Below the pieces are notes generated by a model that saw only the letters and a list, made by a program, of their open reading frames with translations, ran no database searches and was not told the DNA's origin. From Ardenticatenaceae bacterium (GTDB lineage Bacteria; Chloroflexota; Anaerolineae; Promineifilales; Promineifilaceae), in assembly GCA_020634215.1 (NCBI GenBank), contig JACKCD010000011.1, positions 1 through 64,000 of the forward strand: DNA of 64,000 nt, in the 5' to 3' direction. Positions 9,101 to 18,452 of this stretch are shown here, in pieces; position 1 is the first letter of the stretch; every line of letters begins with the position of its first letter. Made by a program: the position numbers and the translations under genes.

Positions 9101-9805
9101 TTAACGTGCCGGAATGCGGATTTGCTGCCCCACGGCGATGCTGTTGGGGTTGGCGATGTTGTTATAGCTGGCTAATTCTGCCACGGTGAAGCCATAGCGT
9201 AAGCCAATGCGGAACAAATTCTCGCCAGGAGCCACAGTATGGATTTGCTCGCCAGTGCTGGGCTGCCCCCCTCCCTGCTGGTCATCGGTGACAGTGCCAG
9301 GGGCGGGAATGGTGAGCGTGTCACCGACGCTGAGGGAATCAACGTTGGTGATGTTATTGGCGGTGGCAAGCTCTTGCACGGTCAGACCATATTTGAGGGC
9401 AATGGTGTAGAGTGTATCACCAGCCTGAACGGTGTAGGTGGTGGGCGTAGCCCCTGTGCCGCCGCTGCTCTCGCCGCCGCTACTCTCGCTGCCGCCTGTC
9501 TCGCCACCGCTGCTTTCACCACCGTCCGTTTCGCCACCACCAGTCTCACCACTACTGCCCTCTCCGCCACTTTCTCCCTCGCCGGGGGCGGGGTAAGCGG
9601 GATCGGGGGTGGGGTTGTCGGCAGGAACGGCCGTTGGCTGCACCAACCCACCATCTGTGGCGGGAACAGTGGGCAGCAAAACGGCAGGGGTGGCCGTTGC
9701 GTCCACCGATTCACTGCCGGGAACCGGCCGTTCGCAAGCAACCAGCACCAACAGGGCCAGGGCAGCAAAAAGCAATAGCTTGACATTTACTGAAAGGTAT
9801 CTCAC
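9101..9805 (-). CDS. LysM lipoprotein with Gly/Ser/Glu-rich linker
   Basis: A 234-aa exported protein with a signal peptide ending LLVLVAC. A low-complexity linker (about 70-120) is made of GGES/GGET-type repeats, then come two LysM domains (YTVQAGDTLYTIALKYG to LSVGDTLTIPAPG, and HTVAPGENLFRIGLRYG to IAVGQQIRIPAR). It probably tethers to peptidoglycan. The linker repeats at the DNA level are a likely site of length variation. The gene is divergent from the glycosyltransferase gene and ends at a strong terminator. Confidence 0.88.
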   Translation of the reverse strand: MRYLSVNVKLLLFAALALLVLVACERPVPGSESVDATATPAVLLPTVPATDGGLVQPTAVPADNPTPDPAYPAPGEGESGGEGSSGETGGGETDGGESSGGETGGSESSGGESSGGTGATPTTYTVQAGDTLYTIALKYGLTVQELATANNITNVDSLSVGDTLTIPAPGTVTDDQQGGGQPSTGEQIHTVAPGENLFRIGLRYGFTVAELASYNNIANPNSIAVGQQIRIPAR

Positions 9806-9992
9806 GGTTATTTCCTCCTACGGTTGGCAACGCTGATAATGTACGGGTGGATTGTATTGGTAAACATTACCGACGTTGATGCTGCGGAAAGATTTTTGCA
9901 GATCATGTATTGAGGGAAATTGTAGGGCAGGGTAACAGTTTAGTCAACATAACGATTTTGGCCGCAATTTTCCCGATAGCAGTGAGTTTAGC

Positions 9993-9998
9993 TATAAT
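9993..9998 (+). promoter_or_regulatory. -10 box of the glycosyltransferase gene
   Basis: TATAAT ends seven bases before the ATG at 10006. A transcription start about seven bases downstream would fall at the start codon, giving a leaderless mRNA. No good -35 hexamer is visible. Confidence 0.55.
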
Positions 9999-10005
9999 TT
10001 GTAAC

Positions 10006-11148
10006 ATGGTTGGCAAAGATGTTTTACCCCCTTTGGTTGGGATCAACGCCCATTTGTTGGCAGAGGAAGCTGGGTATCGGCGGGCGGGCATTCACCAGTA
10101 TATGGCCCAAGTGCTGCGCCATTTGCCGAAAAACGGCCGTTTTGCCATCTTCACCCGCCACCCGCTCGACTTTTTGCCACCCGGCCAATGCAAACGGCTG
10201 CCCACCCGCTGGCCCACAGGCAGACGACTGGTGCGGATTTTGTGGGAACAAATCGGCTGGCCCTGGCAAGCGTGGCGCGAACGGATAGATTTGCTGCACG
10301 CAATGGCTTTTGTTACCCCCATTTTGTCTCCCTGTCCCACCGTTGTCACCGTTTTCGACCTCAGCTTCATCCACACCCCCGACAGCTTTCCCCGCCTACA
10401 GCGGCTCTATCTGCACAGCCAAACGGCGCGGTCGTGCCGCCAGGCGCGGCGGGTGATTACCATTTCCGAATCGGGGCGGCAAGATGTTCACCGCTATTTT
10501 GGCGTGCCGCTGGAGAAAATTGATGTGGTGTTGCCGGGGGTGGAGCCAATTTATCGGCCGTTGCCGGCCGCCGATGTGACCGCTTTTCGCCAGCGGGAAG
10601 GGCTGCCGGCACAATTTTTGCTCCATGTTGGCACGCTGCAACCGCGCAAAAACATTCCGGTGCTGCTGGAAGCGTTGGCGCAGATCAACCGGCCAGAATT
10701 GCAACTGGTGCTGGTGGGGGGCAAAGGGTGGCTGTTCGACGACATTTTTGCCCGTGTGCAGGGGCTGGGGCTGCAAAATCAGGTGCGGTTTACGGGGTAC
10801 GTGCCGGATGATGTGCTGCCGTTGTGGTACAATGCGGCCACGCTGCTGCTATTTCCATCGTTGTATGAGGGATTTGGTTTGCCCATTTTGGAGGCAATGG
10901 CGTGCAAAACGGCCGTTATTGCCGCCAACACCTCTTCCATCCCCGAAGCCGTGGGCAACGCTGGCCTCCTTTTTGACCCCCACAACCCGGCGCAATTGGC
11001 TGAACGGATTCTAAGCGTACTGGATGATCCGGCACAGTTGGCTACAATGCAGCAGCGTGGGCTGGCTCACGCGCACCTGTTTAGCTGGGAACGGGCAGGA
11101 CGAGAAACGGCCGTTGTTTACCAGCGGGCTTTGTCACAAGATTTGTAA
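10006..11148 (+). CDS. Glycosyltransferase, GT4 family
   Basis: A 380-aa GT-B glycosyltransferase. An open frame extends 32 codons upstream, but the -10 box just before 10006 and the sensible N-terminus (VLPPLVGINAHLL) favour the later ATG. The C-terminal donor domain shows LLHVGTLQPRKNIPVLLEA, LVLVGGKGW, FTGYVPDDVLPLWYNAA, then FPSLYEGFGLPILEAMAC with the EX7E motif of retaining GT4 enzymes. The N-terminal domain has DLSFIHTPD. It is followed by a polyprenyl-phosphate sugar transferase, so a role in exopolysaccharide or cell-surface glycan assembly is likely. The sugar is unknown. Confidence 0.9.
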   Translation: MVGKDVLPPLVGINAHLLAEEAGYRRAGIHQYMAQVLRHLPKNGRFAIFTRHPLDFLPPGQCKRLPTRWPTGRRLVRILWEQIGWPWQAWRERIDLLHAMAFVTPILSPCPTVVTVFDLSFIHTPDSFPRLQRLYLHSQTARSCRQARRVITISESGRQDVHRYFGVPLEKIDVVLPGVEPIYRPLPAADVTAFRQREGLPAQFLLHVGTLQPRKNIPVLLEALAQINRPELQLVLVGGKGWLFDDIFARVQGLGLQNQVRFTGYVPDDVLPLWYNAATLLLFPSLYEGFGLPILEAMACKTAVIAANTSSIPEAVGNAGLLFDPHNPAQLAERILSVLDDPAQLATMQQRGLAHAHLFSWERAGRETAVVYQRALSQDL

Positions 11149-11269
11149 ACATGACGCATAAACCACAAACAGCCATAACCGATAACAGACGACCGACGAC
11201 GGACAACCGACCCCAGTCTCTTTCTTCCATCCGCGTTCGTCCGCGTTCGTCCGCGTCCAATTCTCACGT
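11149..11269. repeat. Short-period tandem repeats between glycan genes
   Basis: This spacer is built of short repeats: variants of ATAACCGATAACAG, then CCGACGA-like heptamers, then three copies of CCGCGTTCGT (about 11230-11258). The last unit resembles the GTCCGTGTTCGTCCGTGTC tract at 23737-23757. No promoter or terminator was recognised. Confidence 0.5.
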
Positions 11270-12685
11270 ATGAAGAATCAGACGATTCGCACCATTACCA
11301 TCATCAGCGACTTGATCCTCATCAATCTCGCTTTTGCCTTCGCCTACCTGGTGCGCTACCGTTGGCAATGGTTCTACCCCATCCAGTTTGACGAACCGTA
11401 CAGCGACTATTTAGGGCAGCAGGCCATCCTCACCCTGCTGCTCATCCTCACCTTTTCGCAGAACCGGGTGTGGCAGCGGCGGCGCGGCGAAACGTGGATT
11501 GATGAAATGGCGCGAATTGTGTGGGCAACGGCGGCCGGCATTGCCCTGATGATGGCCGTCACCTTCTTCTTGCAGCCCTCCCCCTTCTCCCGCCTTCTCA
11601 TCTTCTGGGCATTGCTCTTCATCATCACCTTTGTTGGGCTGGGGCGCTGGCTACGCCGCTTCATCCTGTCGGTGCTATATCGGCGCGGCGTGCGCGTAGA
11701 CCGGGTGCTGGTGGTTGGCTCTGGCGAAGCCGGCCGAGGGGTGATTCGCACCCTGCTGGCTCGCCCCGACATTGGCTACCAGGTCGTGGGCTACCTGGAT
11801 GATGGTTCAAGCGAAAACAACATTGGTTTGGGGCGCATTCCCCATTTAGGCACATGGGAAAATCTCGATCAAATTTTGCGCGAGCAGCCCAACCTCCACA
11901 CCGTTTTTATTGCCCTGCCCGGTGAAATGCACCAGCCCATTCTAACCATGCTGCGTCTTTGTCTGCGCCACGGCGTGCGGGCGCAAGTAGTTCCCGACCT
12001 TCTCCAACTGAGTCTCAACCGGGTAGAGTTCAACAACATGGCGGGCATTCCCATGCTCAGCGTGCGCGATGTCCACATCAGCCGCACCGGTCTGCTGCTC
12101 AAGCGGGTGCTGGATCTGGCCGTGGTTGCCCTGTTGGCATTACCCACCCTGCTGGCAATGGCGATTATTGCCCTCATCATTCGGCTGGATTCACCCGGCC
12201 CCATTTTTTATGCGGCAGAACGGGTGGGGAAAGGGGGCAAAACGTTTAACATGATCAAGTTTCGTTCGATGGTGGTGGGGGCGGAACGGCAAAAGGCAGC
12301 TCTGCTGGCGTTTAATGAGGCCAGCGGGCCGGTGTTTAAAATCAAGGATGACCCACGCATGACGCGGGTGGGGCGGGTGCTGCGGCGGCTCAGTTTGGAT
12401 GAATTGCCGCAAATTGTGAATGTGGCGCGGGGAGAAATGAGCTTGGTAGGGCCACGCCCGCCGCTGCGGGAAGAGGTGGCGCAATATAAGCCGTGGCACC
12501 GTCAGCGGCTGGCGGTGGTGGGGGGGCTAACGGGGCTCTGGCAAATAAGCGGCCGTTCTGACCTCACTTTTGATGAATCGTGTTTGCTCGATATTTACTA
12601 CATCGAAAACTGGTCGCTGGCGCTGGATGTTCGCATTTTGGTGCAAACAATCCCCCACGTTCTGTTTGGTCGTGGGGCGTATTAA
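11270..12685 (+). CDS. Polyprenyl-phosphate sugar phosphotransferase (WbaP/WcaJ-like)
   Basis: A 471-aa integral membrane enzyme that transfers a sugar-1-phosphate to a polyprenyl phosphate, the first membrane step of exopolysaccharide synthesis. Four or five membrane helices lie in residues 8-145, followed by a Rossmann-like region (VLVVGSGEAGRGVI). The catalytic domain (about 270-471) begins KRVLDLAVVALLALPT and has SPGPIFYAAERVGKGG, FNMIKFRSM, LRRLSLDELPQIVNV, MSLVGPRPPLREEV and GLTGLWQISGRSDLTF. It follows the GT4 gene on the same strand. Its stop overlaps the stop of the next, convergent gene by a few bases. Confidence 0.93.
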   Translation: MKNQTIRTITIISDLILINLAFAFAYLVRYRWQWFYPIQFDEPYSDYLGQQAILTLLLILTFSQNRVWQRRRGETWIDEMARIVWATAAGIALMMAVTFFLQPSPFSRLLIFWALLFIITFVGLGRWLRRFILSVLYRRGVRVDRVLVVGSGEAGRGVIRTLLARPDIGYQVVGYLDDGSSENNIGLGRIPHLGTWENLDQILREQPNLHTVFIALPGEMHQPILTMLRLCLRHGVRAQVVPDLLQLSLNRVEFNNMAGIPMLSVRDVHISRTGLLLKRVLDLAVVALLALPTLLAMAIIALIIRLDSPGPIFYAAERVGKGGKTFNMIKFRSMVVGAERQKAALLAFNEASGPVFKIKDDPRMTRVGRVLRRLSLDELPQIVNVARGEMSLVGPRPPLREEVAQYKPWHRQRLAVVGGLTGLWQISGRSDLTFDESCLLDIYYIENWSLALDVRILVQTIPHVLFGRGAY

Positions 12686-13095
12686 AACTCATCATCTGGC
12701 ATTGATGGTTGCTGCATCCCCACAATTTCCCCATGCACATTGATGACAATGCGAAATCCCATCATCCCCATCATGTTGCGGGCTTGCATCGGAATCCCCT
12801 GGGCAATAATTTTGTCCATATCTACATTGTTGAGTTCGGAAGTGAGAGCAGCCTTGGTGAAAATGTCGTCCTTGCCCATCATGTTCATGGCCTGCTCAAT
12901 GGCAATGTCTTTGTTGTCTTGTAACTGCTCCAGAAAGAAGCTCAATACTTGCCTGTCCACCTGTTCGGCGTCTATATGACGCATGAAGCCATCGTCGTCT
13001 ACGATGTATGTTGCCTCGTTGCCAATAACGGCCGTTTTCACCACATTCCCTTGCTCATCAAAAACCAAATCCATAAAAAGCGCCTGTCGTGCCAT
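12682..13095 (-). CDS. Conserved hypothetical protein
   Basis: A 137-aa soluble, acidic protein that I do not recognise. The start MARQALFMDLVFDEQ at 13095 is chosen because GGAG lies eight bases upstream; the frame could begin 18 codons earlier. It has a strand-rich N-terminus (VVKTAVIGNEATYIVDDDG), a helical middle, and a Met-rich C-terminal part (MQARNMMGMMGFRIVINVHG) that ends with a bacterial-type beta-hairpin. Its stop codon overlaps that of the sugar transferase. One palindrome copy encodes KTAVIGN. No catalytic motif is visible. Confidence 0.6.
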   Translation of the reverse strand: MARQALFMDLVFDEQGNVVKTAVIGNEATYIVDDDGFMRHIDAEQVDRQVLSFFLEQLQDNKDIAIEQAMNMMGKDDIFTKAALTSELNNVDMDKIIAQGIPMQARNMMGMMGFRIVINVHGEIVGMQQPSMPDDEF

Positions 13096-13262
13096 TGTAT
13101 TTACTCCATCTACATAGCTATTTATCTGATTTCTATACGGATCATACAAAGATATGATGCCCTGACAACCCCTCCGCTAATTTACCATTAACCAAAAACG
13201 TGGCGACTTCAGGGCTTTCTAAGGGCAATATGGGCGTCACGTGCAGCGTCACTTGCATGTGG

Positions 13263-13268
13263 TATAAT
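13263..13268 (+). promoter_or_regulatory. Putative -10 box of the mreBCD operon
   Basis: TATAAT in the mreB leader, 175 bases before the start codon. TTGCAT lies only seven bases upstream of it, which is too close to be a -35 box, so only the -10 element is convincing. Confidence 0.4.
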
Positions 13269-13294
13269 GCCCCGGCTAACTTAAAAGGCAAAGT

Positions 13295-13337
13295 CAAGAC
13301 CTCTGCCCCGGAAAAATACCCGGAAGCAGAGGTCTTG
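13295..13337. promoter_or_regulatory. Hairpin in the mreB leader
   Basis: CAAGACCTCTGC (13295-13306) pairs perfectly with GCAGAGGTCTTG (13326-13337) across a 19-base loop. It lies just downstream of the TATAAT box and lacks a real T-tract, so it could be a leader structure or attenuator, or another member of the ACCTC-type hairpin family seen at 9059 and 27389. Confidence 0.5.
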
Positions 13338-13442
13338 TTGAAAAATACGCAGCCAACCCCAGCGTGGTTTGGTCAGTTTCGATAGTAATAAGAACGGCCA
13401 AGTAATAATGCTGCATGAGGCGAAAAGGTATAAAGAGAGAAA

Positions 13443-14504
13443 GTGTTTAGACCGCTAGACTGGTTTTTGGGGCTATTTTCCCTCGACATTGGAATTGATC
13501 TTGGCACAGCCAACACCCTTGTAGCAGTACGCGACCGGGGTATTGTGATCAATGAGCCATCTTGGGTGGCAATCAACAGGCGGACACGCAGGCCGCTGGC
13601 TATTGGCGCAGAAGCACGGGAAATGGTGGGGCGCACCCCCAGCGATATTGTCGCAATACGGCCGTTGCGTGATGGTGTCATTTCTGAATTTGAAATTACC
13701 GAAGCCATGCTCAAATACTTTATAGACAAAGCCCACGAGCAAATGCTAGTCCCATTTCCCCGCCCCCGCGTGGTAGTTGGTGTCCCCAGCGGTGTTACCG
13801 AGGTGGAAAAGCGGGCGGTGTATGATGCCACCATTTCCGCCGGTGCCCGCGAAGCATATCTCATCGAAGAGCCAATGGCGGCGGCTATTGGCTCCGGCCT
13901 CCCCATCATCGAATCACGCGGCAGTATGATTGTGGATATTGGCGGCGGCACCACCGAAGTCGCCGTTTTTGCAATGGGTGGCATTGTCGTCAGTCGCTCC
14001 ATCCGCGTGGCGGGGGACGAAATGGATGAAGACATCATTGCCTATGCCCGGAACAAATATAATTTGCTCATCGGCGAACGAATGGCCGAGCGAGTCAAAA
14101 TTGGCATCGGCTCCGCCTTTCCCCTGCCCGAAGAGCGCACCATGACCCTACGCGGGCGCAATCTCATCAATGGCCTACCCCAGTCCGTCGAAATCAGCTC
14201 TATTGAACTGCGCGAGGCGATGGGGCCGTCGGTCAACATTATTGTAGACACGGTGCGCGACGCGCTGGACGAAACGCCGCCGGAATTGGTGGCAGACTTG
14301 ATGGAAGTGGGGATTTGTTTGGCAGGTGGTGGTGCTCAAATTCAGGGGCTAGCCGACCGTATTGAAGATGCGGTGCGGATGCGCGTGTGGGTGGCCGAAG
14401 ATTCGATGACGTGTGTGGCGCGGGGTGCCGGCCGTGTCTTGGAAGATTTGGATAATTATCAGCGCGTCCTGGTTGGGCTGCACCGAGGCAGCACCCACCA
14501 CTAA
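13443..14504 (+). CDS. mreB: Rod shape-determining protein MreB
   Basis: Bacterial actin homologue (353 aa) that forms membrane-bound filaments directing lateral wall synthesis. It starts at GTG 13443 after a purine-rich tract. Actin-fold nucleotide motifs are IDLGTANTLV (about 18-27, phosphate 1) and VDIGGGTTEVAV (about 164, phosphate 2), and GICLAGGGAQIQG near the C-terminus is the adenosine motif. The N-terminal hydrophobic segment MFRPLDWFLGLF could act as membrane anchor. It heads the mreB-mreC-mreD-PBP2 operon. Confidence 0.95.
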   Translation: MFRPLDWFLGLFSLDIGIDLGTANTLVAVRDRGIVINEPSWVAINRRTRRPLAIGAEAREMVGRTPSDIVAIRPLRDGVISEFEITEAMLKYFIDKAHEQMLVPFPRPRVVVGVPSGVTEVEKRAVYDATISAGAREAYLIEEPMAAAIGSGLPIIESRGSMIVDIGGGTTEVAVFAMGGIVVSRSIRVAGDEMDEDIIAYARNKYNLLIGERMAERVKIGIGSAFPLPEERTMTLRGRNLINGLPQSVEISSIELREAMGPSVNIIVDTVRDALDETPPELVADLMEVGICLAGGGAQIQGLADRIEDAVRMRVWVAEDSMTCVARGAGRVLEDLDNYQRVLVGLHRGSTHH

Positions 14505-14564
14505 TTGCAGGCTTTCGATTGATGCAGTAGGGTCTCATGCTCACGGTCAATCGCTCATGACACA

Positions 14565-15425
14565 ATGGATTTTAATCAGACACAGCAACGGATTCGATGG
14601 GGAATCTTTATTACGCTGGCTGGTTTAGCCGTTCTTCTCACCATTCTCGACAACACAGGTAATTTGGACAGCGTTCTTGCCCTTGTCCGTGACCCGTTTG
14701 GCACGGTGCTAAGTTGGACATCGGCTCGCGCTGATGGTGTCAATAACCTGTTGTCCGCTCCCCGCGACATTGAAGCCGCACAGCTAGAAATTGAGCAGCT
14801 ACAGGGGCGGATAGATGCGCTGGAACGAGAAAACGAGGAATTGCGCGAGCTGCAGGGGGAGTACCAAATTTTGCTGGAACTGTTTAACCGGGCGCGGGAA
14901 ACGCCTACCTATCGGCGGGTAACGGCGGCTGTCATTGGGCAGGATAGCAACCCAGGGGTGCGAAGTATCATCATTGACAAAGGCTCGGCCGATGGGGTGC
15001 GGGTGGGAATGCCAGTAGAAAGCGCACGTGGGCTAGTGGGGCAAGTATTTCGCACTACGCCTAACTCAGCCCAGGTCGTTTTGGTGACGGAAAATTCAAG
15101 TGCGGTACCGTCGCGGCTGGGCAGCTCACGGGCAACGGGAATTTTGCGCGGGTCGGGCGTGGGCAACACGATGACCATTGACTGGATTGATTTGCGCTTC
15201 CAGGTGGAGATTGGGGAAACGGTGCTGACTTCTGGCCTGGGGGGGCGCTTTCCACAGGATCTGGTCATTGGTCGTGTGGTGGATATGAATCGAAGCGAGG
15301 CGGAGCTATTTCAGCAGGCGATTGTGCAGTCGGCGGTTGATTTTGAGGCGTTGGAAATTGTGTTTGTGATTGTGGATTTTGAGCCAGTTGACACGAGCAT
15401 TTTTTCCACGTCGCCGGGTGGCTAA
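14565..15425 (+). CDS. mreC: Rod shape-determining protein MreC
   Basis: A 286-aa bitopic protein linking MreB filaments to periplasmic wall synthases. There is one membrane helix at about residues 12-30, a coiled coil (about 70-105, IEQLQGRIDALERENEELREL) and the beta-rich MreC domain with VIGQDSNPGVRSIIIDKGS and GLVGQVFRT. The last codon overlaps the ATG of mreD by one base (TAATG), indicating translational coupling. No copies of the iterated palindrome were seen. Confidence 0.93.
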   Translation: MDFNQTQQRIRWGIFITLAGLAVLLTILDNTGNLDSVLALVRDPFGTVLSWTSARADGVNNLLSAPRDIEAAQLEIEQLQGRIDALERENEELRELQGEYQILLELFNRARETPTYRRVTAAVIGQDSNPGVRSIIIDKGSADGVRVGMPVESARGLVGQVFRTTPNSAQVVLVTENSSAVPSRLGSSRATGILRGSGVGNTMTIDWIDLRFQVEIGETVLTSGLGGRFPQDLVIGRVVDMNRSEAELFQQAIVQSAVDFEALEIVFVIVDFEPVDTSIFSTSPGG

Positions 15426-15925
15426 TGAGCGCATCGGTTTATGTGGCTTTCCCACTGATGGCACTGTTGGGTGTGGTACAAACGGCCGTTTTGCCCCATT
15501 TCCCCATCCTCGGCCAGGTTCCTGTGCTACCGTTTCTGGTGGCATTGGCCTGGGGGCTGCTGCGCGGCGTGAACGAGGGTGCCGTCTGGGCGTTTATGGC
15601 CGGGTTTTGGCAGGATATGTTTTCGATTGTGCCGCTGGGAACACATGCACTGGTGTTTTTGCTGGCAATAACGGCCGTTCTCCTCATCCAACAACTCCTC
15701 CCCCTCAGCCAGTTCCTCCTTCCTGCCCTCTTCGCCACCATCGCCACCATCCTCTACCTCATTCTTCACACTATGCTGCTGCGGCTGCTCGGCTTTTCTC
15801 TCACGTTAAATGCGGTGACTTCTTTATTACCCATTGTTATCTTACACGCCATCATCATTCTACCCATCTACTGGCTCATGAACCAAATCAACCGGCGTGT
15901 CAACCCGCGAAGGGTTGAGCTATAA
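15425..15925 (+). CDS. mreD: Rod shape-determining membrane protein MreD
   Basis: A 166-aa polytopic membrane protein with about five helices, placed between mreC and the PBP2 gene as in many bacteria. Its start overlaps the mreC stop. Two palindrome copies encode QTAVLPH and ITAVLLI. Sequence similarity in this family is low, so the assignment rests mainly on size, hydrophobicity and position. Confidence 0.85.
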   Translation: MSASVYVAFPLMALLGVVQTAVLPHFPILGQVPVLPFLVALAWGLLRGVNEGAVWAFMAGFWQDMFSIVPLGTHALVFLLAITAVLLIQQLLPLSQFLLPALFATIATILYLILHTMLLRLLGFSLTLNAVTSLLPIVILHAIIILPIYWLMNQINRRVNPRRVEL

Positions 15926-15943
15926 GGAGGGAAGGAGAAAACC

Positions 15944-18343
15944 ATGTCCCAAATGGGTTGGAAACGTCCCGAAGAATTAGAAGTTGACGAGCAAGATATT
16001 GGGCTACGCGGCCGGCTATACTTTCTTCGCGTCCTCATGCTCATCATTCTCACCCTCTTGCTTTACCGTGTGTATTGGCTACAGCAAAACAAAGGGCCAG
16101 ACTTATTGGCTCAGGCCGATGAAAACCGCTTTTCCATCCTTCGCGCCAATGCTCCACGTGGCATCATCGTAGACCGCAACGGTGAGCCACTCGCCATTAA
16201 CCTCCCCAGCTTTGACGTCACTATCACCCCCGCTTTTTTGCCCAACGACGACGAAGAATTGCAGGCCATTTATGAGCGTCTGTCCTTGCTTACTGGTGTA
16301 CCCGTTACCAATACCGTCCAGCAGCAAGCCCTGATCCAGGCTGCTAACCCGGAGCTGGTTAGCACCTACAGCCGCTTGGCGCAGCTATACGGTGCCCCCG
16401 TCCAGGATACACTAGCCCAAGCTGGCATCGTCCCCCAACTGCCCACCAGCATTGCCGCCATCGTTCAAGAAAACAGCTTCGCCCAATATGTTCCCGCTGT
16501 CATCACTTCCGGCATACCTATCTCACTAGCTTATCGCATTGAACAAGAAAGTATCTTCTTACCTGGCGTGCGCGTGCTGCCAGAACCGTTACGTGAATAT
16601 CCCAGCGGCGAATATACAGCGCACCTCATTGGCTACATGGGGCCAGTACCCAACCAAAATTGGATTGACGTATTGGGCTATGAGCGTGATGACCGCGTTG
16701 GCTGGGCCGGTCTTGAATCCTCAATGGAAATTGAGATGGCCGGGAAAAAGGGCGCACGCACCATTGAGCAAGATTGGACAGGGCGTGAAGTGCGGCAAAT
16801 TGGGTTAGCTGACCCACCAACAGCCGGTCTAAATCTCCACCTTACCCTCGACCTGAATCTGCAAAAAAAAGCACACGAAATTTTGAAGCAAGCTATGGCT
16901 GTCAACGAGCAAACAGTACGCATAGACACGATAACGGGCGAACGCTCTTTTCCCGAAGTACAGCAAGGCGCAATTGTGGCACTTAACCCACAAACAGGCG
17001 AAGTGCTGGCAATGGTTAGCCTTCCTAGCTTTGACAACAACCGCTTCCAAACCGAAGTACCTGTAGACTATTACCTCAATTTGGCGCGTAATGATTACAC
17101 TCCGCTTGTAAACCACGCCATTAGCGGTACCTATCCCCCTGGCTCCACCTTTAAGCTGGTACCAGCATCAGCGGCGCTGCAAGAAGGGGTCGTGTCGCCA
17201 GAGCGCCGCCTCTTTGACCCTGGGCAAATCGTCATTGCCAACCGCTTTGCTCCCAATGATCCCGGCCGTGCCCAAACCTTTGTCTGCTGGCTACCGGCTG
17301 GTCATGGAGCCATGAATATGCGGTTGGGCATTGCCAATTCATGTGATGTGTACTTTTACAAAATCAGCGGTGGTTTTGACCAGGATGGCGAGTTTGTCAA
17401 CGGGTTAACGGTTGATCTCATTTCTCAATATGCCGAGCAATTTGGCTTTGGCCGGGTACAGGGCATTGAACTCAATTTGGAAGCACCAGGAAACCTGCCT
17501 ACACGACAGTGGAAGCGGCAAACACAGGGTGAGCCATGGTCAACAGGTGATGATTACAACCTGGGGATTGGGCAAGGGTTTATGTCGGCCACCCCGCTGC
17601 AAGTGGCGCAAATGGGGGCTGTTGTTGCCAATGGCGGTTTTCTCTATCGTCCTACAATCATTCACCATTTGACCGACGCTGATGACAACATTGTCTTTGT
17701 AGATGAAAACAGCCAGGTTTATGCACGCGCCCATCTTGATGATGAGGGTGAGGTGGTTGTGACTGATGCTCATGGCAATCCTCTAGACGATCCCTCGCTA
17801 AATATTCAGTTTGATGAGCAAGGGAACTATATTTTGTCACCCGAGGTAGTAGATACCGTAGACGTTGATCGCCAGTTTTTGCAGGTTGTGGCCGAGGGGA
17901 TGGAGCTTGTTAACAACCGTATTAGCGATGAAGAATTCTTTACCGGGGCAACTTATGTTGATTGGCTCGACGATTTTGGTATTTCAACAGCCGGTAAAAC
18001 GGGAACGGCCGAATATTGTGACAACATTGCCATTGAACGCGGGTGGTGCCGGTTTGAAGACATTATTCAGCGTCGCGTATTGCCCACCCATTCCTGGTAT
18101 GTTGGCTATGCACCCTATGAAGACCCGGAAATTGTGGTGGCTGTCTTTTTGTTTAATGGGGGCGAAGGGTCAGCATGGTCAGCCCCAGTGGCGTGCAATG
18201 TGATGGCTGCCTATTTTAAGGTGGGGCAATATGCGGATGGGTTAGAAGAACAAGCACGGGCGGATGCGTTGTTGCCAGCAAACCGTGCCTGTGATTCAAC
18301 TACGTTTAATCCTGTGCTTGACTTCTCTTTTTTCTCTGATTAG
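15944..18343 (+). CDS. mrdA: Penicillin-binding protein 2 (elongasome transpeptidase)
   Basis: A class B PBP (799 aa) that cross-links peptidoglycan during elongation. A perfect AAGGAGG ribosome binding site lies upstream. One N-terminal membrane helix (about 26-44) is followed by the PBP dimerisation domain (APRGIIVDRNGEPLA) and the transpeptidase domain. Active-site motifs are STFK (Ser about 399), SCD in the SxN position (about 466) and KTGT (about 685). The domain is larger than average because of an insert of about 70 residues (about 575-650, acidic) before the KTG motif. It is the last gene of the mre operon. Confidence 0.93.
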   Translation: MSQMGWKRPEELEVDEQDIGLRGRLYFLRVLMLIILTLLLYRVYWLQQNKGPDLLAQADENRFSILRANAPRGIIVDRNGEPLAINLPSFDVTITPAFLPNDDEELQAIYERLSLLTGVPVTNTVQQQALIQAANPELVSTYSRLAQLYGAPVQDTLAQAGIVPQLPTSIAAIVQENSFAQYVPAVITSGIPISLAYRIEQESIFLPGVRVLPEPLREYPSGEYTAHLIGYMGPVPNQNWIDVLGYERDDRVGWAGLESSMEIEMAGKKGARTIEQDWTGREVRQIGLADPPTAGLNLHLTLDLNLQKKAHEILKQAMAVNEQTVRIDTITGERSFPEVQQGAIVALNPQTGEVLAMVSLPSFDNNRFQTEVPVDYYLNLARNDYTPLVNHAISGTYPPGSTFKLVPASAALQEGVVSPERRLFDPGQIVIANRFAPNDPGRAQTFVCWLPAGHGAMNMRLGIANSCDVYFYKISGGFDQDGEFVNGLTVDLISQYAEQFGFGRVQGIELNLEAPGNLPTRQWKRQTQGEPWSTGDDYNLGIGQGFMSATPLQVAQMGAVVANGGFLYRPTIIHHLTDADDNIVFVDENSQVYARAHLDDEGEVVVTDAHGNPLDDPSLNIQFDEQGNYILSPEVVDTVDVDRQFLQVVAEGMELVNNRISDEEFFTGATYVDWLDDFGISTAGKTGTAEYCDNIAIERGWCRFEDIIQRRVLPTHSWYVGYAPYEDPEIVVAVFLFNGGEGSAWSAPVACNVMAAYFKVGQYADGLEEQARADALLPANRACDSTTFNPVLDFSFFSD

Positions 18344-18368
18344 GAATGGCGCTTAATGCAGGTGGTCA

Positions 18369-18402
18369 AGATTGGTTCAATCTTCGGAGATTGAACCAAT
18401 CT
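18369..18402. terminator. Perfect hairpin between convergent genes
   Basis: AGATTGGTTCAATCT (18369-18383) pairs perfectly over 15 bp with AGATTGAACCAATCT (18388-18402) around a TCGG tetraloop. It lies between the stops of the PBP2 and kinase genes and may terminate both, although no T-tract follows on either strand. Confidence 0.6.
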
Positions 18403-18452
18403 AACTGGACAAGTTCTTTGATTCTCATTCCTTAGCAGAATCGTTAATTGGC

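Larger units (their letters stand above)
13096..13442. other. Leader region upstream of mreB
   Basis: A 347-base gap between divergent genes. It holds a TATAAT box (13263-13268) oriented toward mreB, a 12-bp hairpin (13295-13337) and a purine-rich ribosome binding region just before the GTG start of mreB. No coding sequence was recognised. Confidence 0.5.

Noticed and set aside
9430..9600. Possible CRISPR-like or minisatellite array
   Set aside because: The short repeats encode GGES-type linker residues of the LysM lipoprotein; there are no spacers of regular length.
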